Of a stretch of DNA of 64,000 bases, positions 35,057 through 43,448 are shown piece after piece. The notes under the pieces were generated by a model. The model was given only the letters and a program-made list of their open reading frames with translations, was not told the origin of the DNA and did no database searches. Numbering within the stretch: the stretch's first letter is position 1; every line of letters starts with the position of its first letter. Source of the stretch: CAYQSU01 sp964420325 (GTDB lineage Bacteria > Pseudomonadota > Alphaproteobacteria > Rhodospirillales > Defluviicoccaceae); assembly GCA_964420325.1 (NCBI GenBank), contig CAYQSU010000001.1, positions 43,339 to 107,338 on the forward strand, written 5' to 3'. Position numbers and translations under genes: made by a program.

Positions 35057-36021
35057 GCGGCGGGCGGGTGCTGGTCATCAAGCATGGCGCTCTCGGTGAC
35101 TTCGTTCAGGCAACGGGGCCGTTCGCGGCGATTCGCCGCCATCATGCAGACCGAGAGATCGTCCTTCTGACGACGCCGCCGTTCGCAGCGTTCGCCCGAG
35201 CGTCGCCCTATTTCGACGAGGTGTGGACCGATCGCCGCGCTTCGGCGGTGGCGCTCTCGGAATGGCGGGCGCTCCGGCGGCGCCTGCGCGACGGTGGCTT
35301 CGGCCGCGTCTACGATCTGCAGACATCGGATCGAAGCTCGTTCTACTTCCGTCTGTTCTGGCCGGGGCCGTATCCGGAATGGTCGGGGATCGCCGGCGGA
35401 TGCTCCCATCCCCACGCCAACCCCCGCCGGGATGCCCTGCACACCATCGACCGCCAGGCCGAGCAGCTCGCGATCGCGGGCATCGCCACGGTTCCGCCAC
35501 CGGATCTCACGTGGGCGAACGCCGACATCGGCGCGTTCGGGCTCGCCGACAGGGTGGCACTGCTGGCCGCGGGGGGAGCAGCGCACCGGCCGGGAAAGCG
35601 CTGGCCCCGGGACCGCTACGCCGCGCTCGCCCGGTGGCTCGTGGCAAGAGGTCTGCAACCGGTGCTCGTGGGCACGGCCGGCGAGGCGGAGCTGATCGAA
35701 GAGATCCGCGCCGCCTGTCCGGAGGCCGTCTCGCTTGCGGAACGAACCTCTCTCATCGACCTCGTCGCGCTTGCCCGCAGGGCAACCGCCGCCGTCGGCA
35801 ACGACACCGGGCCGATGCATCTCGCGTCGGTGGCCGGCTGTCCGACGCTCGTCCTCTACTCCTCCGAGTCGGACCCGGCGCTGTGCGGTCAGCGCGGTGC
35901 CCACGTTCTCATCCTCCGCCGGCCGCGCCTCGCCGACCTCGCCGTCGACGACGTGGTCCGGGCGCTGGTGCCGCTCCTCGACCGAAAAGCCGCCGTGACG
36001 GAGCCCCGAACGTGCGCTTGA
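35053..36021 (+). CDS. Glycosyltransferase family 9 (heptosyltransferase-like)
   Basis: A 322-residue GT9 enzyme of the WaaC/WaaF/WaaQ type that adds heptose (or a related sugar) to the LPS inner core at the cytoplasmic face. Landmarks are the N-terminal VLVIKHGALGDFVQATGPF, with the catalytic-region Asp, and the C-terminal AVGNDTGPMHLASVAGCPTLVLY that binds ADP-heptose in relatives. The start is TTG 35053, overlapping the previous TGA, which makes it translationally coupled. The heptosyltransferase name is the family default; the exact sugar is not shown by sequence. Confidence 0.88.
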   Translation: MSGGRVLVIKHGALGDFVQATGPFAAIRRHHADREIVLLTTPPFAAFARASPYFDEVWTDRRASAVALSEWRALRRRLRDGGFGRVYDLQTSDRSSFYFRLFWPGPYPEWSGIAGGCSHPHANPRRDALHTIDRQAEQLAIAGIATVPPPDLTWANADIGAFGLADRVALLAAGGAAHRPGKRWPRDRYAALARWLVARGLQPVLVGTAGEAELIEEIRAACPEAVSLAERTSLIDLVALARRATAAVGNDTGPMHLASVAGCPTLVLYSSESDPALCGQRGAHVLILRRPRLADLAVDDVVRALVPLLDRKAAVTEPRTCA

Positions 36022-36050
36022 CTCGGTTCCGGGCGGATCTAGAGTGCGCG

Positions 36051-36069
36051 GCGGCCGCGGTTCGGCCGC
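36051..36069 (+). promoter_or_regulatory. Hairpin abutting the thrS start codon
   Basis: GCGGCCG (36051-36057) and CGGCCGC (36063-36069) form a perfect 7-bp stem with loop CGGTT, ending one base before the thrS ATG at 36071. It covers the position where a ribosome site should be, and no purine-rich site is otherwise visible. It may control thrS translation. Confidence 0.45.
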
Positions 36070-36070
36070 G

Positions 36071-38071
36071 ATGAAGAAACCCCAGGCGACGGACCACGGA
36101 TCCGTGGATCAGCAGGCACGAAACCGCGACTCCCTTCGCATCACCCTGCCGGACGGCAAGGTACGGGAGTATGACCGGCCCGTCTCCGGCGCCGAGATCG
36201 CCGCCGACATCGGCTCGGGACTGGCCAAGGCGGCGCTGGCGGTCCGCATCGGTGGGGCGGTGAGGGACCTCGCCACGGTGATCGACGCCGACGCCGAGGT
36301 CTCGATCGTCACGGCGAAGGATCGGGATGCGCTCACGCTCCTCCGGCACGATGCGGCGCACGTCATGGCCCAGGCGGTTCAGGAGCTGTTTCCCGGGACC
36401 CAGGTCACCATCGGGCCCGCTATCGAGAACGGCTTCTACTACGACTTCGCGCGCGAGGAGCCGTTCACGCCCGACGACCTCGGGGCGATCGAGGCACGGA
36501 TGCGGGAGATCGTCGACCGCAACCTGCCGATCGTGCGCGAGGTCTGGGACCGCACCGAAGCTATCGAGTTCTTCAAGTCGATCGGCGAGCACTACAAGGC
36601 GCAGATCATCGCCGACCTGCCCGACGACGAAGTGGTCACCATCTACCGCCAGGGCGACTGGCTCGATCTCTGCCGTGGCCCGCACCTGCCATCGACTGGC
36701 AGGCTCGGCAAGGCGTTCAAGCTGATGAAGCTGGCCGGCGCCTATTGGCGCGGCGACGCCCGCAACGAGATGCTGCAGCGGATCTACGGCACGGCGTGGG
36801 CCGACGACAAGGAACTCGAGGCCTACCTCCACATGCTGGAGGAGGCAGAGCGCCGCGATCATCGGCGGCTTGGCCGAGAGCTGGGGCTGTTCCATTTCCA
36901 AGAGGAGGCGGCGGGCGAGGCGTTCTGGCATCCCAAGGGCTGGACGCTCTATCGGCTCCTGCAGGACTACATGCGCACGCGCCTCGAGCGCGCCGGCTAC
37001 GTCGAGGTCAACACGCCGCAGCTGATCGACCGCGCGCTGTGGGAGCGCTCTGGACACTGGGAGAAGTTCCGCGAGCACATGTTCACCGCCGAGGCCGAGG
37101 ACAGGGTTCTCGCGCTGAAGCCGATGAACTGCCCGGGCCACGTCCAGATCTTCAAGCAGGGCATCAAGAGCTATCGCGACCTGCCGCTGAGACTCGCCGA
37201 GTTCGGCTGCTGCCATCGCCACGAGCCCTCGGGCGCGCTGCACGGCCTGATGCGGGTACGCGCCTTCACTCAGGACGATGCGCACATCTTCTGCACCGAA
37301 GACCAGATCACCTCGGAGACCGAGGCGTTCTGCGCGCTCTTGATGAGCGTCTATCGCGACCTCGGGTTCGACGACGTCATCGTCAAGTTCGCGGATCGGC
37401 CGGAGAAACGGGCCGGCTCGAACGAGACCTGGGATCGCGCCGAGCGCGCGCTGCGCGTGGCGACGGCGGCGGCCGGACTGAAGACGATCCTCAACCCCGG
37501 TGAAGGGGCGTTCTACGGGCCGAAGCTGGAGTTCGTGCTGCGCGATGCCATCGGCCGCGATTGGCAGCTCGGGACCCTGCAGGTCGATTTCGTGCTGCCG
37601 GAGCGTCTCGATGCCAGCTACGTCGGCGTCGACGGCGAAAAGCACCGGCCGGTGATGCTGCATCGGGCGATTCTCGGATCGTTCGAGCGCTTCATCGGCG
37701 TGCTGATCGAGCATCACGCCGGACGACTGCCGCTCTGGCTGGCACCCGTCCAGGCAGTCGTTGCAACCATCACCAACGACGACGACGATTACGCGCGGAG
37801 CGTCCACGGGGCGCTGAGGAACGCTGGTCTGCGCGCAGTGCTCGATGTCCGCAACGAAAAAATCAACCTGAAAGTGCGCGAGCACAGTCTTGCGAAGATC
37901 CCGGTGCTGCTCGTGGTTGGCGCCCGCGAGTCCCGGGACCGCACGGTCGCGGTTCGCCGTCTCGGCGGCCGGGCGCAAGAAGTCCTTGCTCTCGAAGAGG
38001 CAGTTGCTACACTTGTCGAACAGGCGACGCCGCCGCATCAGTCGAGGCGCGAAGCGGCTGCAGAAGCGTAA
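36071..38071 (+). CDS. thrS: Threonyl-tRNA synthetase
   Basis: A 666-residue class II synthetase charging tRNA-Thr. Domains run in order: an N-terminal TGS domain (ITLPDGKVREYDRPVSGAEIA), the editing domain with HDAAHVMAQAV (HxxxH) and DLCRGPHLPSTG (Cys-x3-His), the catalytic core with motif 2 (FGCCHRHEPSGALHGLMRVRAF), zinc-ligand Cys in PMNCPGHV and motif 3 (LPLWLAPVQ boundary preceded by HRAILGSFERF), and the anticodon-binding domain. Length matches bacterial ThrRS (about 640-670). It opens the conserved thrS-infC-rpmI-rplT-pheST cluster. A perfect hairpin covers the ribosome-site position. Confidence 0.97.
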   Translation: MKKPQATDHGSVDQQARNRDSLRITLPDGKVREYDRPVSGAEIAADIGSGLAKAALAVRIGGAVRDLATVIDADAEVSIVTAKDRDALTLLRHDAAHVMAQAVQELFPGTQVTIGPAIENGFYYDFAREEPFTPDDLGAIEARMREIVDRNLPIVREVWDRTEAIEFFKSIGEHYKAQIIADLPDDEVVTIYRQGDWLDLCRGPHLPSTGRLGKAFKLMKLAGAYWRGDARNEMLQRIYGTAWADDKELEAYLHMLEEAERRDHRRLGRELGLFHFQEEAAGEAFWHPKGWTLYRLLQDYMRTRLERAGYVEVNTPQLIDRALWERSGHWEKFREHMFTAEAEDRVLALKPMNCPGHVQIFKQGIKSYRDLPLRLAEFGCCHRHEPSGALHGLMRVRAFTQDDAHIFCTEDQITSETEAFCALLMSVYRDLGFDDVIVKFADRPEKRAGSNETWDRAERALRVATAAAGLKTILNPGEGAFYGPKLEFVLRDAIGRDWQLGTLQVDFVLPERLDASYVGVDGEKHRPVMLHRAILGSFERFIGVLIEHHAGRLPLWLAPVQAVVATITNDDDDYARSVHGALRNAGLRAVLDVRNEKINLKVREHSLAKIPVLLVVGARESRDRTVAVRRLGGRAQEVLALEEAVATLVEQATPPHQSRREAAAEA

Positions 38072-38403
38072 TCGAAGAAGGGTGCGGATTGCTGCGAAGT
38101 CCGTTTCGGAACCGGGGACGACAGGGTGATCGCGGGAGGCGGCGTGAACCACGTCGCTAAGCCGACCGGCGGGGCGGCGAGATCCGTTCCCATCCACTTT
38201 CCCTCTGTTGTGTAGGACGCGCGTGGCCATCGTGTCGCGTTTGAACGTCACGATGCCCGGTCGCCGGCAGCCATGAGCCTGCCGTCGCTGCGAGGGGCGT
38301 TCGGTTACCCGGGTGCCGTCATCGACGTGAAACCCTCGCGTTCAGGGTTGAGTCTGCCTCGGACCTCCGGGGGGAGGGGGGCACCAGCAAGGGAGTCCTG
38401 GCT
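38072..38403 (+). other. thrS-infC intergenic region
   Basis: A 332-base non-coding stretch. It contains a perfect AACCCT-N7-AGGGTT hairpin (38331-38349) and a G-rich run shortly before the infC ribosome site. CGGCAG-N8-CTGCCG lies near 38262-38281. No gene is convincing in it. It probably holds an infC promoter and leader, but no clear -35/-10 pair stands out. Confidence 0.4.
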
Positions 38404-38940
38404 ATAGCGAGAGCACCGATGACGGAGGCGCCGGCCCGGGGTGGGCCGCGCGTCAACGAGGAGATCGCCGCCACTCAGGTGCGGGTGATCGACGAAAGCG
38501 GCAATCAGCTCGGTATCATCCCGCTCGCGGACGCGATCCGCACCGCGGAAGGCCGCGGCCTCGACCTGGTCGAGGTGGCACCGGACGCCGATCCGCCGGT
38601 ATGCAAGATCCTGGATTACGGCAAGTTCAAGTACGAGGCGCAGAAGAAACGGGCCGAGGCTCGCAAGCGTCAGAAGACCATCGAGGTCAAGGAAATCAAG
38701 ATGCGGCCCGGCATCGACGAGCACGACTATCAGGTCAAGGTTCGCAACATGAGGCGGTTTCTCGACGAGGGCGACAAGGTCAAGGTCACCATCCGCTTCC
38801 GCGGCCGCGAGATGTCGCACCAGGATTTGGGAATGAAGGTGCTCGATCGCGTCCGCGACGAGTTCGAGGAGCAGGCCAAGGTCGAGCAGTTCCCGAAGCT
38901 CGAGGGCCGGCAGATGATCATGGTCATCGCTCCGCGCTGA
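38404..38940 (+). CDS. infC: Translation initiation factor IF-3 (probable ATA start)
   Basis: IF-3 of 178 residues if it starts at ATA 38404, 173 from ATG 38419. The N-domain contains GPRVNEEIAATQVRVIDESGNQLGI and DLVEVAPDADPPVCKILDYGKFKYE. The lysine-rich linker is AQKKRAEARKRQKTIEVKEIKMRPGIDEHDY, and the C-domain has FRGREMSHQDLGMKVL. The ATA start is preferred because AGGGAG sits eight bases upstream of it and nothing comparable precedes the ATG. Rare start codons are a known infC feature that permits IF-3 to repress its own translation. IF-3 prevents 30S-50S association and proofreads initiation. Confidence 0.93.
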   Translation: MARAPMTEAPARGGPRVNEEIAATQVRVIDESGNQLGIIPLADAIRTAEGRGLDLVEVAPDADPPVCKILDYGKFKYEAQKKRAEARKRQKTIEVKEIKMRPGIDEHDYQVKVRNMRRFLDEGDKVKVTIRFRGREMSHQDLGMKVLDRVRDEFEEQAKVEQFPKLEGRQMIMVIAPR

Positions 38941-38994
38941 CGCCGTCGCCCTCGACGCAGCCCTGCGGGCCCAGCCGCGACGCGCGGCCGCGCC

Positions 38995-39023
38995 TTGCAA
39001 TCTCGGGCGCGCGAGCCTATAAG
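38995..39023 (+). promoter_or_regulatory. Sigma70-type promoter upstream of rpmI
   Basis: TTGCAA (38995-39000), an exact 17-base spacer and TATAAG (39018-39023) form a good promoter in the infC-rpmI gap. The transcript would start near 39030 and carry a leader of about 107 bases. The leader contains a GCCGGC-N6-GCCGGC hairpin (39090-39107). Confidence 0.6.
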
Positions 39024-39136
39024 CCTCGGCTTCGAGGATGGCGCCGTCCGGCGGTGCGGCCGAGGGCATGCCCAGCCGCAGGGTGGCGTGCCGGCAGGCG
39101 AGCCGGCGGATACACCCGGCACGAAAGGACCGTCAA

Positions 39137-39334
39137 ATGCCCAAGCTGAAGACCAAGTCTTCGTTCAAGAAGCGCTTTCGCCTGACCGCCACCGGCAAGG
39201 TGCGCGCCAACGTCGCCTGTAAGCGCCACAACCTGCGCAAGCGTTCGAAAAAAATGAAACGCCAGGCGCGGGGCACCGTCATCCTGTGCAAGGCCGACGA
39301 GAAGATCGCCAAGTCCGGCTTGCCCTACGCCTGA
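39137..39334 (+). CDS. rpmI: 50S ribosomal protein L35
   Basis: A 65-residue, highly basic ribosomal protein with the L35 signature MPKLKTKSSFKKRFRLTATGKV and HNLRKRSKKMKRQARG near the middle. The ATG at 39137 is fixed by the universally conserved MPK(L/M)KT start; AAAGGA precedes it. It is co-transcribed with rplT, 12 bases downstream, and probably also expressed from the promoter at 38995-39023. L35 binds 23S rRNA late in 50S assembly. Length is standard. Confidence 0.98.
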   Translation: MPKLKTKSSFKKRFRLTATGKVRANVACKRHNLRKRSKKMKRQARGTVILCKADEKIAKSGLPYA

Positions 39335-39346
39335 GGAGTTCTCGAC

Positions 39347-39712
39347 ATGGCTCACGTCAAACGCGGCACCACCGCCCGCGCCCGCCATAAGAAGGTTCTG
39401 AGCCGCGCCAAAGGCTATCGCGGGCGCTCGAAGAGCGCCTACCGGATCGCCAAGGAGCGCGTCGAAAAGGCACTCCAGTACGCCTACCGTGATCGCAGGA
39501 CGCGCAAGCGGTCCTTCCGCCGGCTGTGGATCCAACGCATCAATGCCGGCACCCGCGAGCACGGCCTCACGTATTCGCAGCTCATGAACGGGTTGGCGAA
39601 GGCGGGGATCGAGCTCGACCGCAAGGTGCTGTCGGACCTCGCCGTCCGCGAGCCGCAAGCGTTCAGGGTGCTCGTCGACAGCGCGCGCAACGCCCTCGGC
39701 CAAGCCGTCTGA
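39347..39712 (+). CDS. rplT: 50S ribosomal protein L20
   Basis: A 121-residue L20, needed early in 50S assembly. It shows MAHVKRGTTARARHKKVLSRAKGYRGRSKSAYRIAKERVEKALQY-type N-terminal basic extension followed by the globular domain. That domain includes RRLWIQRINAGTREHGLTYSQLMNGL and ELDRKVLSDLAVREPQAF. In several bacteria L20 represses its own operon by binding the leader; the leader before rpmI has hairpins but no recognised L20 site can be asserted. AGGAGTT precedes the ATG. Confidence 0.98.
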   Translation: MAHVKRGTTARARHKKVLSRAKGYRGRSKSAYRIAKERVEKALQYAYRDRRTRKRSFRRLWIQRINAGTREHGLTYSQLMNGLAKAGIELDRKVLSDLAVREPQAFRVLVDSARNALGQAV

Positions 39713-39815
39713 CCCCGAGCGCCCGACGTTCGGACGGCCAGGGCGCGAAAGAACGCTCTTGTCCCTCCTCCCTCCGTCTCATCCCAACCTTCGCCCTCGC
39801 ACCGACGGCAGCACT

Positions 39816-40892
39816 ATGGAAGACCTTGAAGCGTTGCGATCCGAGGTGATGTCCGCGGTAACCGAGACCGCCGATCTTGATGCGCTCGAAAGCATCCGCG
39901 TCGCGGCTCTCGGCCGCAAGGGCCGCATCACCCTTTTGATGAAGGCGCTGGGCGCCATGGACGCCGACGCCCGGCGTGCCGCCGGTGCGTCGTTGAACGC
40001 GCTCAAGGCCGAGGTCGCGGAGGCCATCGAGGCGCGCAAAGCGACGCTCCTCGACAGCGAGTTCGACGCCGCGCTGGCGGCGGACCGCCTCGACGTGACG
40101 TTGCCGCCGCGTCCCGAACGGCAGGGCCGCGTCCACCCGATCAGCCAGACCATGGACGAAGTGGTGGCGATCTTCGGCGAGATGGGGTTCCGCGTCGCCG
40201 AGGGGCCCGACATCGAGGACGACTGGCACAACTTCACTGCCCTCAACATTCCTCCTGAGCATCCGGCGCGGCAGGAAATGGATACCTTCTATCTGCCGGG
40301 CGAGAGGAACGGCCACCGAGTGCTGCTGCGGACGCACACCTCGCCGGTCCAGATCCGCACGATGGCGATGCAGCAGCCGCCGCTCCGCATCATCGCGCCG
40401 GGCCGGACCTACCGCTGCGACTCGGATGCGACGCATTCGCCGATGTTCCATCAGGTCGAGGGGCTTGTCGTCGACGAAACCACACACATGGGCCATCTTA
40501 AGGGTTGCCTCATCGATTTCTGCCGCGCCTATTTTGGCCTCGACGATCTGCCGGTGCGGTTCCGACCGAGCTACTTTCCCTTCACCGAGCCCTCGGCGGA
40601 GGTGGACATCGGCTGCACCCGCGAGGGTGGCACCTTGCGCATAGGCCACGGCGACGACTGGCTCGAGATCCTCGGCTGCGGCATGGTCAACCCGGCCGTG
40701 CTCGAGAACTGTGGCATCGACCCGACACGATACCAGGGGTTCGCCTTCGGCATGGGCATCGAGCGTATCGCCATGCTGAAGTACGGCATTCCCGATCTCC
40801 GCACCTTCTTCGATTCGGACTTGCGCTGGCTCCGGCACTACGGCTTTCCGGCGCTGGCCGTACCCAGCATGGTCGGAGGGCTGGCGCCGTGA
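39816..40892 (+). CDS. pheS: Phenylalanyl-tRNA synthetase alpha subunit
   Basis: The 358-residue catalytic subunit of the (alpha-beta)2 PheRS. The N-terminal coiled coil is about residues 1-85. The class II core shows motif 2 (RTHTSPVQIRTM then YRCDSDATHSPMFHQVEGL) and motif 3 (GFAFGMGIERIAMLKYGI). PSYFPFTEPSAEVD forms part of the phenylalanine pocket. ATG 39816 is used; a TTG at 39759 would add 19 non-conserved residues. Its TGA overlaps the pheT GTG start. Length fits bacterial PheS (about 330-360). Confidence 0.97.
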   Translation: MEDLEALRSEVMSAVTETADLDALESIRVAALGRKGRITLLMKALGAMDADARRAAGASLNALKAEVAEAIEARKATLLDSEFDAALAADRLDVTLPPRPERQGRVHPISQTMDEVVAIFGEMGFRVAEGPDIEDDWHNFTALNIPPEHPARQEMDTFYLPGERNGHRVLLRTHTSPVQIRTMAMQQPPLRIIAPGRTYRCDSDATHSPMFHQVEGLVVDETTHMGHLKGCLIDFCRAYFGLDDLPVRFRPSYFPFTEPSAEVDIGCTREGGTLRIGHGDDWLEILGCGMVNPAVLENCGIDPTRYQGFAFGMGIERIAMLKYGIPDLRTFFDSDLRWLRHYGFPALAVPSMVGGLAP

Positions 40893-43294
40893 AGTTCACG
40901 CTGTCCTGGCTCAAGGACCATCTCGACACCGAGGCCGACGCGGAGACGGTGGCCGACACGCTGACGATGATCGGCCTCGAGGTCGAAGGCATCGAGGACC
41001 GCGCGCAGGGGCTGAAGGACTTCGTCGTCGGGCGCGTCGTCGAGGCCCACCCCCACCCGAGGGCCGACAGGCTGAAGGTCTGCGTCGTCGATACCGGGAC
41101 CGGCCATGTCCAGGTGGTGTGCGGCGCTCCGAACGCGCGAGCGGGCATGAAGGGCGTGTTCGCCGCCGTCGGCGCACGCATCCCGGGGACCGAGATGACG
41201 CTCGCGAGGGCCACCATTCGCGGAGTCGAGAGCAACGGCATGCTCTTGTCAGAACGCGAGATGGGGCTCTCGGACGAGCATACCGGGATCGTCGAGCTCC
41301 CGGACGAGGCCGTTGTCGGCAGCCGCGCGGTCGACGTCCTGGGCCTCGCCGACGCGGTCATCGACCTCGCCGTCACCCCCAACCGCGGCGATTGCCTTGG
41401 CGTTCGCGGCATCGCTCGCGAACTCGCGGCGGCCGGGGTCGGAACGCTGAAGAGCCTGGACACCCGACCGGTCTTGGGCCGCTTCAAGAGCCCGATCCGC
41501 GTGCTCAGGGAGTTCGATGACGGCCAAGGCGGGGCCTGCGCCTACTTCGCCGGCCGCCATATCCGCGGCGTTCGCAACCAAGACAGTCCCGAATGGATGG
41601 GACGCAGGCTTCTCGCCATCGGTCTCAGGCCGATCTCGGCGCTCGTTGACATCACCAACTACCTCACGGTTGACCTCTGCCGGCCTCTGCATGCCTTCGA
41701 TGCCGACCGCGTACGGGGCGGCCTCCACGTGCGGCTCGCCCGGCCAGGGGAGCGCCTGCTCGCGCTCAACGGCCGGGACTACGCCCTCGACACGCAGATG
41801 ACGGTGATCGCCGACGACGAGGAGCCGGAGGCCCTCGGCGGGGTCATGGGCGGCGAGCGGACAGCTTGCACCGAGGAGACCGTGAACGTGTTCCTGGAGT
41901 CGGCCCTGTTTGATCCGGTGCGAACCGCCTCCACCGGCCGCAGGCTCGGCCTCCAGTCGGATGCCCGCTACCGCTTCGAGCGCGGCATCGATCCGACCTT
42001 CCTCGTCGATGGCCTCGAGATCGCAACCCGGCTTGTCCTTACGTGCTGTGGCGGCGAGGCGTCGGAGCTTGTGGTCGCCGGCGTCGAGCCCGACTGGCGG
42101 CGCACCATCGCCTTTCGGCCCGACCGGGTGAGAAGCCTCGGCGGTGTCGACGTGCCGGACGCGGAATCCCGGCGCATCCTCGAAGCGCTCGGCTTCGCCG
42201 TCTCCGGTGGTGGCGCCGCGATCGAGGTCGTCCCGCCACCGTGGCGCAACGACATCGCCGGCGAAGCCTGCCTTGTCGAGGAGGTGGTGCGCATCTACGG
42301 CTACGACCGCATCCCGGCAGTGCCCCTGCAACGGGGTGCTGCCCTGCCCGAGGAGGCTCTGACCCCCGATCAGCGCCGCCGGGCGCTGGCCAGGCGGGTT
42401 CTGGCGGCCCGCGGTCTCGTCGAGGCGGTGACGTATTCGTTCATGCCCTCGGCCCAAGCCCAGGCGTTCGGCGCCGTTCCCGAGACGCTGCGTCTGGTCA
42501 ATCCGATCAGCAGCGATCTCGACGTGATGCGTGTCTCGATCCTGCCCAACCTCATCGCCGCCCTGAAACGCAACGCCGATCGCGGCTTCGGCAGCGGCGC
42601 GTTGTTCGAGGTCGGACCGCAATACGCCGGGGATGATCCGGAGGAACAGTCGATCGTCGCCGCGGGTGTCCGCTCCGGCCGCATGCACCCGCGCCATTGG
42701 GCCGAGCTTGCACGGCCCGTCGACGCCTTCGACGCCAAGGCCGACGCCCTCGCCGTGCTCGAAGCGCTGGAGGCTCCGGTCGATGCCCTGACCATCTTCG
42801 CCCATGCGCCGAAGTGGTACCACCCGGGCAGGGCCGGCGAGTTGCGTCTCGGTCCCGGCAACGTGCTGGCGCGGTTCGGCGACATCCACCCGCGGGTGCT
42901 GCGCGCCCTGGACGTCGACGGGCCGGTCGTCGCCTTCGAGGTCCTCGTCGAAGCCTTGCCGCAGCGAAAGCGGCGCGCCGGGTCCCTCAAGCCGCCTCTC
43001 CCGCTTTCGCCGTTCCAGCCCGTCGAGCGCGATTTCGCGTTCGTCGTCGACGAGGGGGTGCACGCCGAGAGCATCGTGCGCGCGGCCGGCGGCGCCGACT
43101 CCGAGCTTGTTTCCGAGGTTCGCGTCTTCGATAGGTTCGAGGGCGAAGGACTCGGCGCCGGCAAGAAGTCGATCGCCATCACCGTCGTGTTCCAGCCGAC
43201 CGACCGCACGTTGACCGACTCCGAGCTGGACGCTGCCTCGGCGCGGATCAGGCACCGCGTCGAACGCGCCACCGGCGGCGTCATCCGATCCTGA
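40889..43294 (+). CDS. pheT: Phenylalanyl-tRNA synthetase beta subunit
   Basis: An 801-residue beta subunit. The N-terminus is KFTLSWLKDHLDTEADAETVADTLTMIGLEVE. A tRNA-binding OB domain follows (VVEAHPHPRADRLKVCVVDTG and VVCGAPNARAGMKG), then B3/B4 editing (LVDITNYLTVDLCRPLHAFDADRV) and B5. The C-terminal ferredoxin-fold anticodon-binding domain is SPFQPVERDFAFVVDE to LTDSELDAASARI. The start is GTG 40889, overlapping pheS as GTGA. A 9-bp hairpin 11 bases beyond the stop may end the operon. Length is typical. Confidence 0.97.
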   Translation: MKFTLSWLKDHLDTEADAETVADTLTMIGLEVEGIEDRAQGLKDFVVGRVVEAHPHPRADRLKVCVVDTGTGHVQVVCGAPNARAGMKGVFAAVGARIPGTEMTLARATIRGVESNGMLLSEREMGLSDEHTGIVELPDEAVVGSRAVDVLGLADAVIDLAVTPNRGDCLGVRGIARELAAAGVGTLKSLDTRPVLGRFKSPIRVLREFDDGQGGACAYFAGRHIRGVRNQDSPEWMGRRLLAIGLRPISALVDITNYLTVDLCRPLHAFDADRVRGGLHVRLARPGERLLALNGRDYALDTQMTVIADDEEPEALGGVMGGERTACTEETVNVFLESALFDPVRTASTGRRLGLQSDARYRFERGIDPTFLVDGLEIATRLVLTCCGGEASELVVAGVEPDWRRTIAFRPDRVRSLGGVDVPDAESRRILEALGFAVSGGGAAIEVVPPPWRNDIAGEACLVEEVVRIYGYDRIPAVPLQRGAALPEEALTPDQRRRALARRVLAARGLVEAVTYSFMPSAQAQAFGAVPETLRLVNPISSDLDVMRVSILPNLIAALKRNADRGFGSGALFEVGPQYAGDDPEEQSIVAAGVRSGRMHPRHWAELARPVDAFDAKADALAVLEALEAPVDALTIFAHAPKWYHPGRAGELRLGPGNVLARFGDIHPRVLRALDVDGPVVAFEVLVEALPQRKRRAGSLKPPLPLSPFQPVERDFAFVVDEGVHAESIVRAAGGADSELVSEVRVFDRFEGEGLGAGKKSIAITVVFQPTDRTLTDSELDAASARIRHRVERATGGVIRS

Positions 43295-43304
43295 CCCGCC
43301 CGCT

Positions 43305-43326
43305 GCCACGGCGTCTCCGTCGTGGC
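43305..43326 (+). terminator. Hairpin after pheT
   Basis: GCCACGGCG (43305-43313) pairs with CGTCGTGGC (43318-43326; one G-U) around a TCTC loop. Only a short ATTT follows, not a full T-run, so termination may be weak or Rho-assisted. It is the only candidate at the end of the translation cluster. Confidence 0.4.
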
Positions 43327-43448
43327 ACCATTTGGGGCTCTCCGTTGGTCTTCTGTTAACGAAGTTTGCGTAGCTTGGGCGCCGCCGGTGTGGCGGTTGA
43401 ATCCGCCCGCGATCCGGCCGTTTCGACGAGCCTCGCCGGGATTGACCG

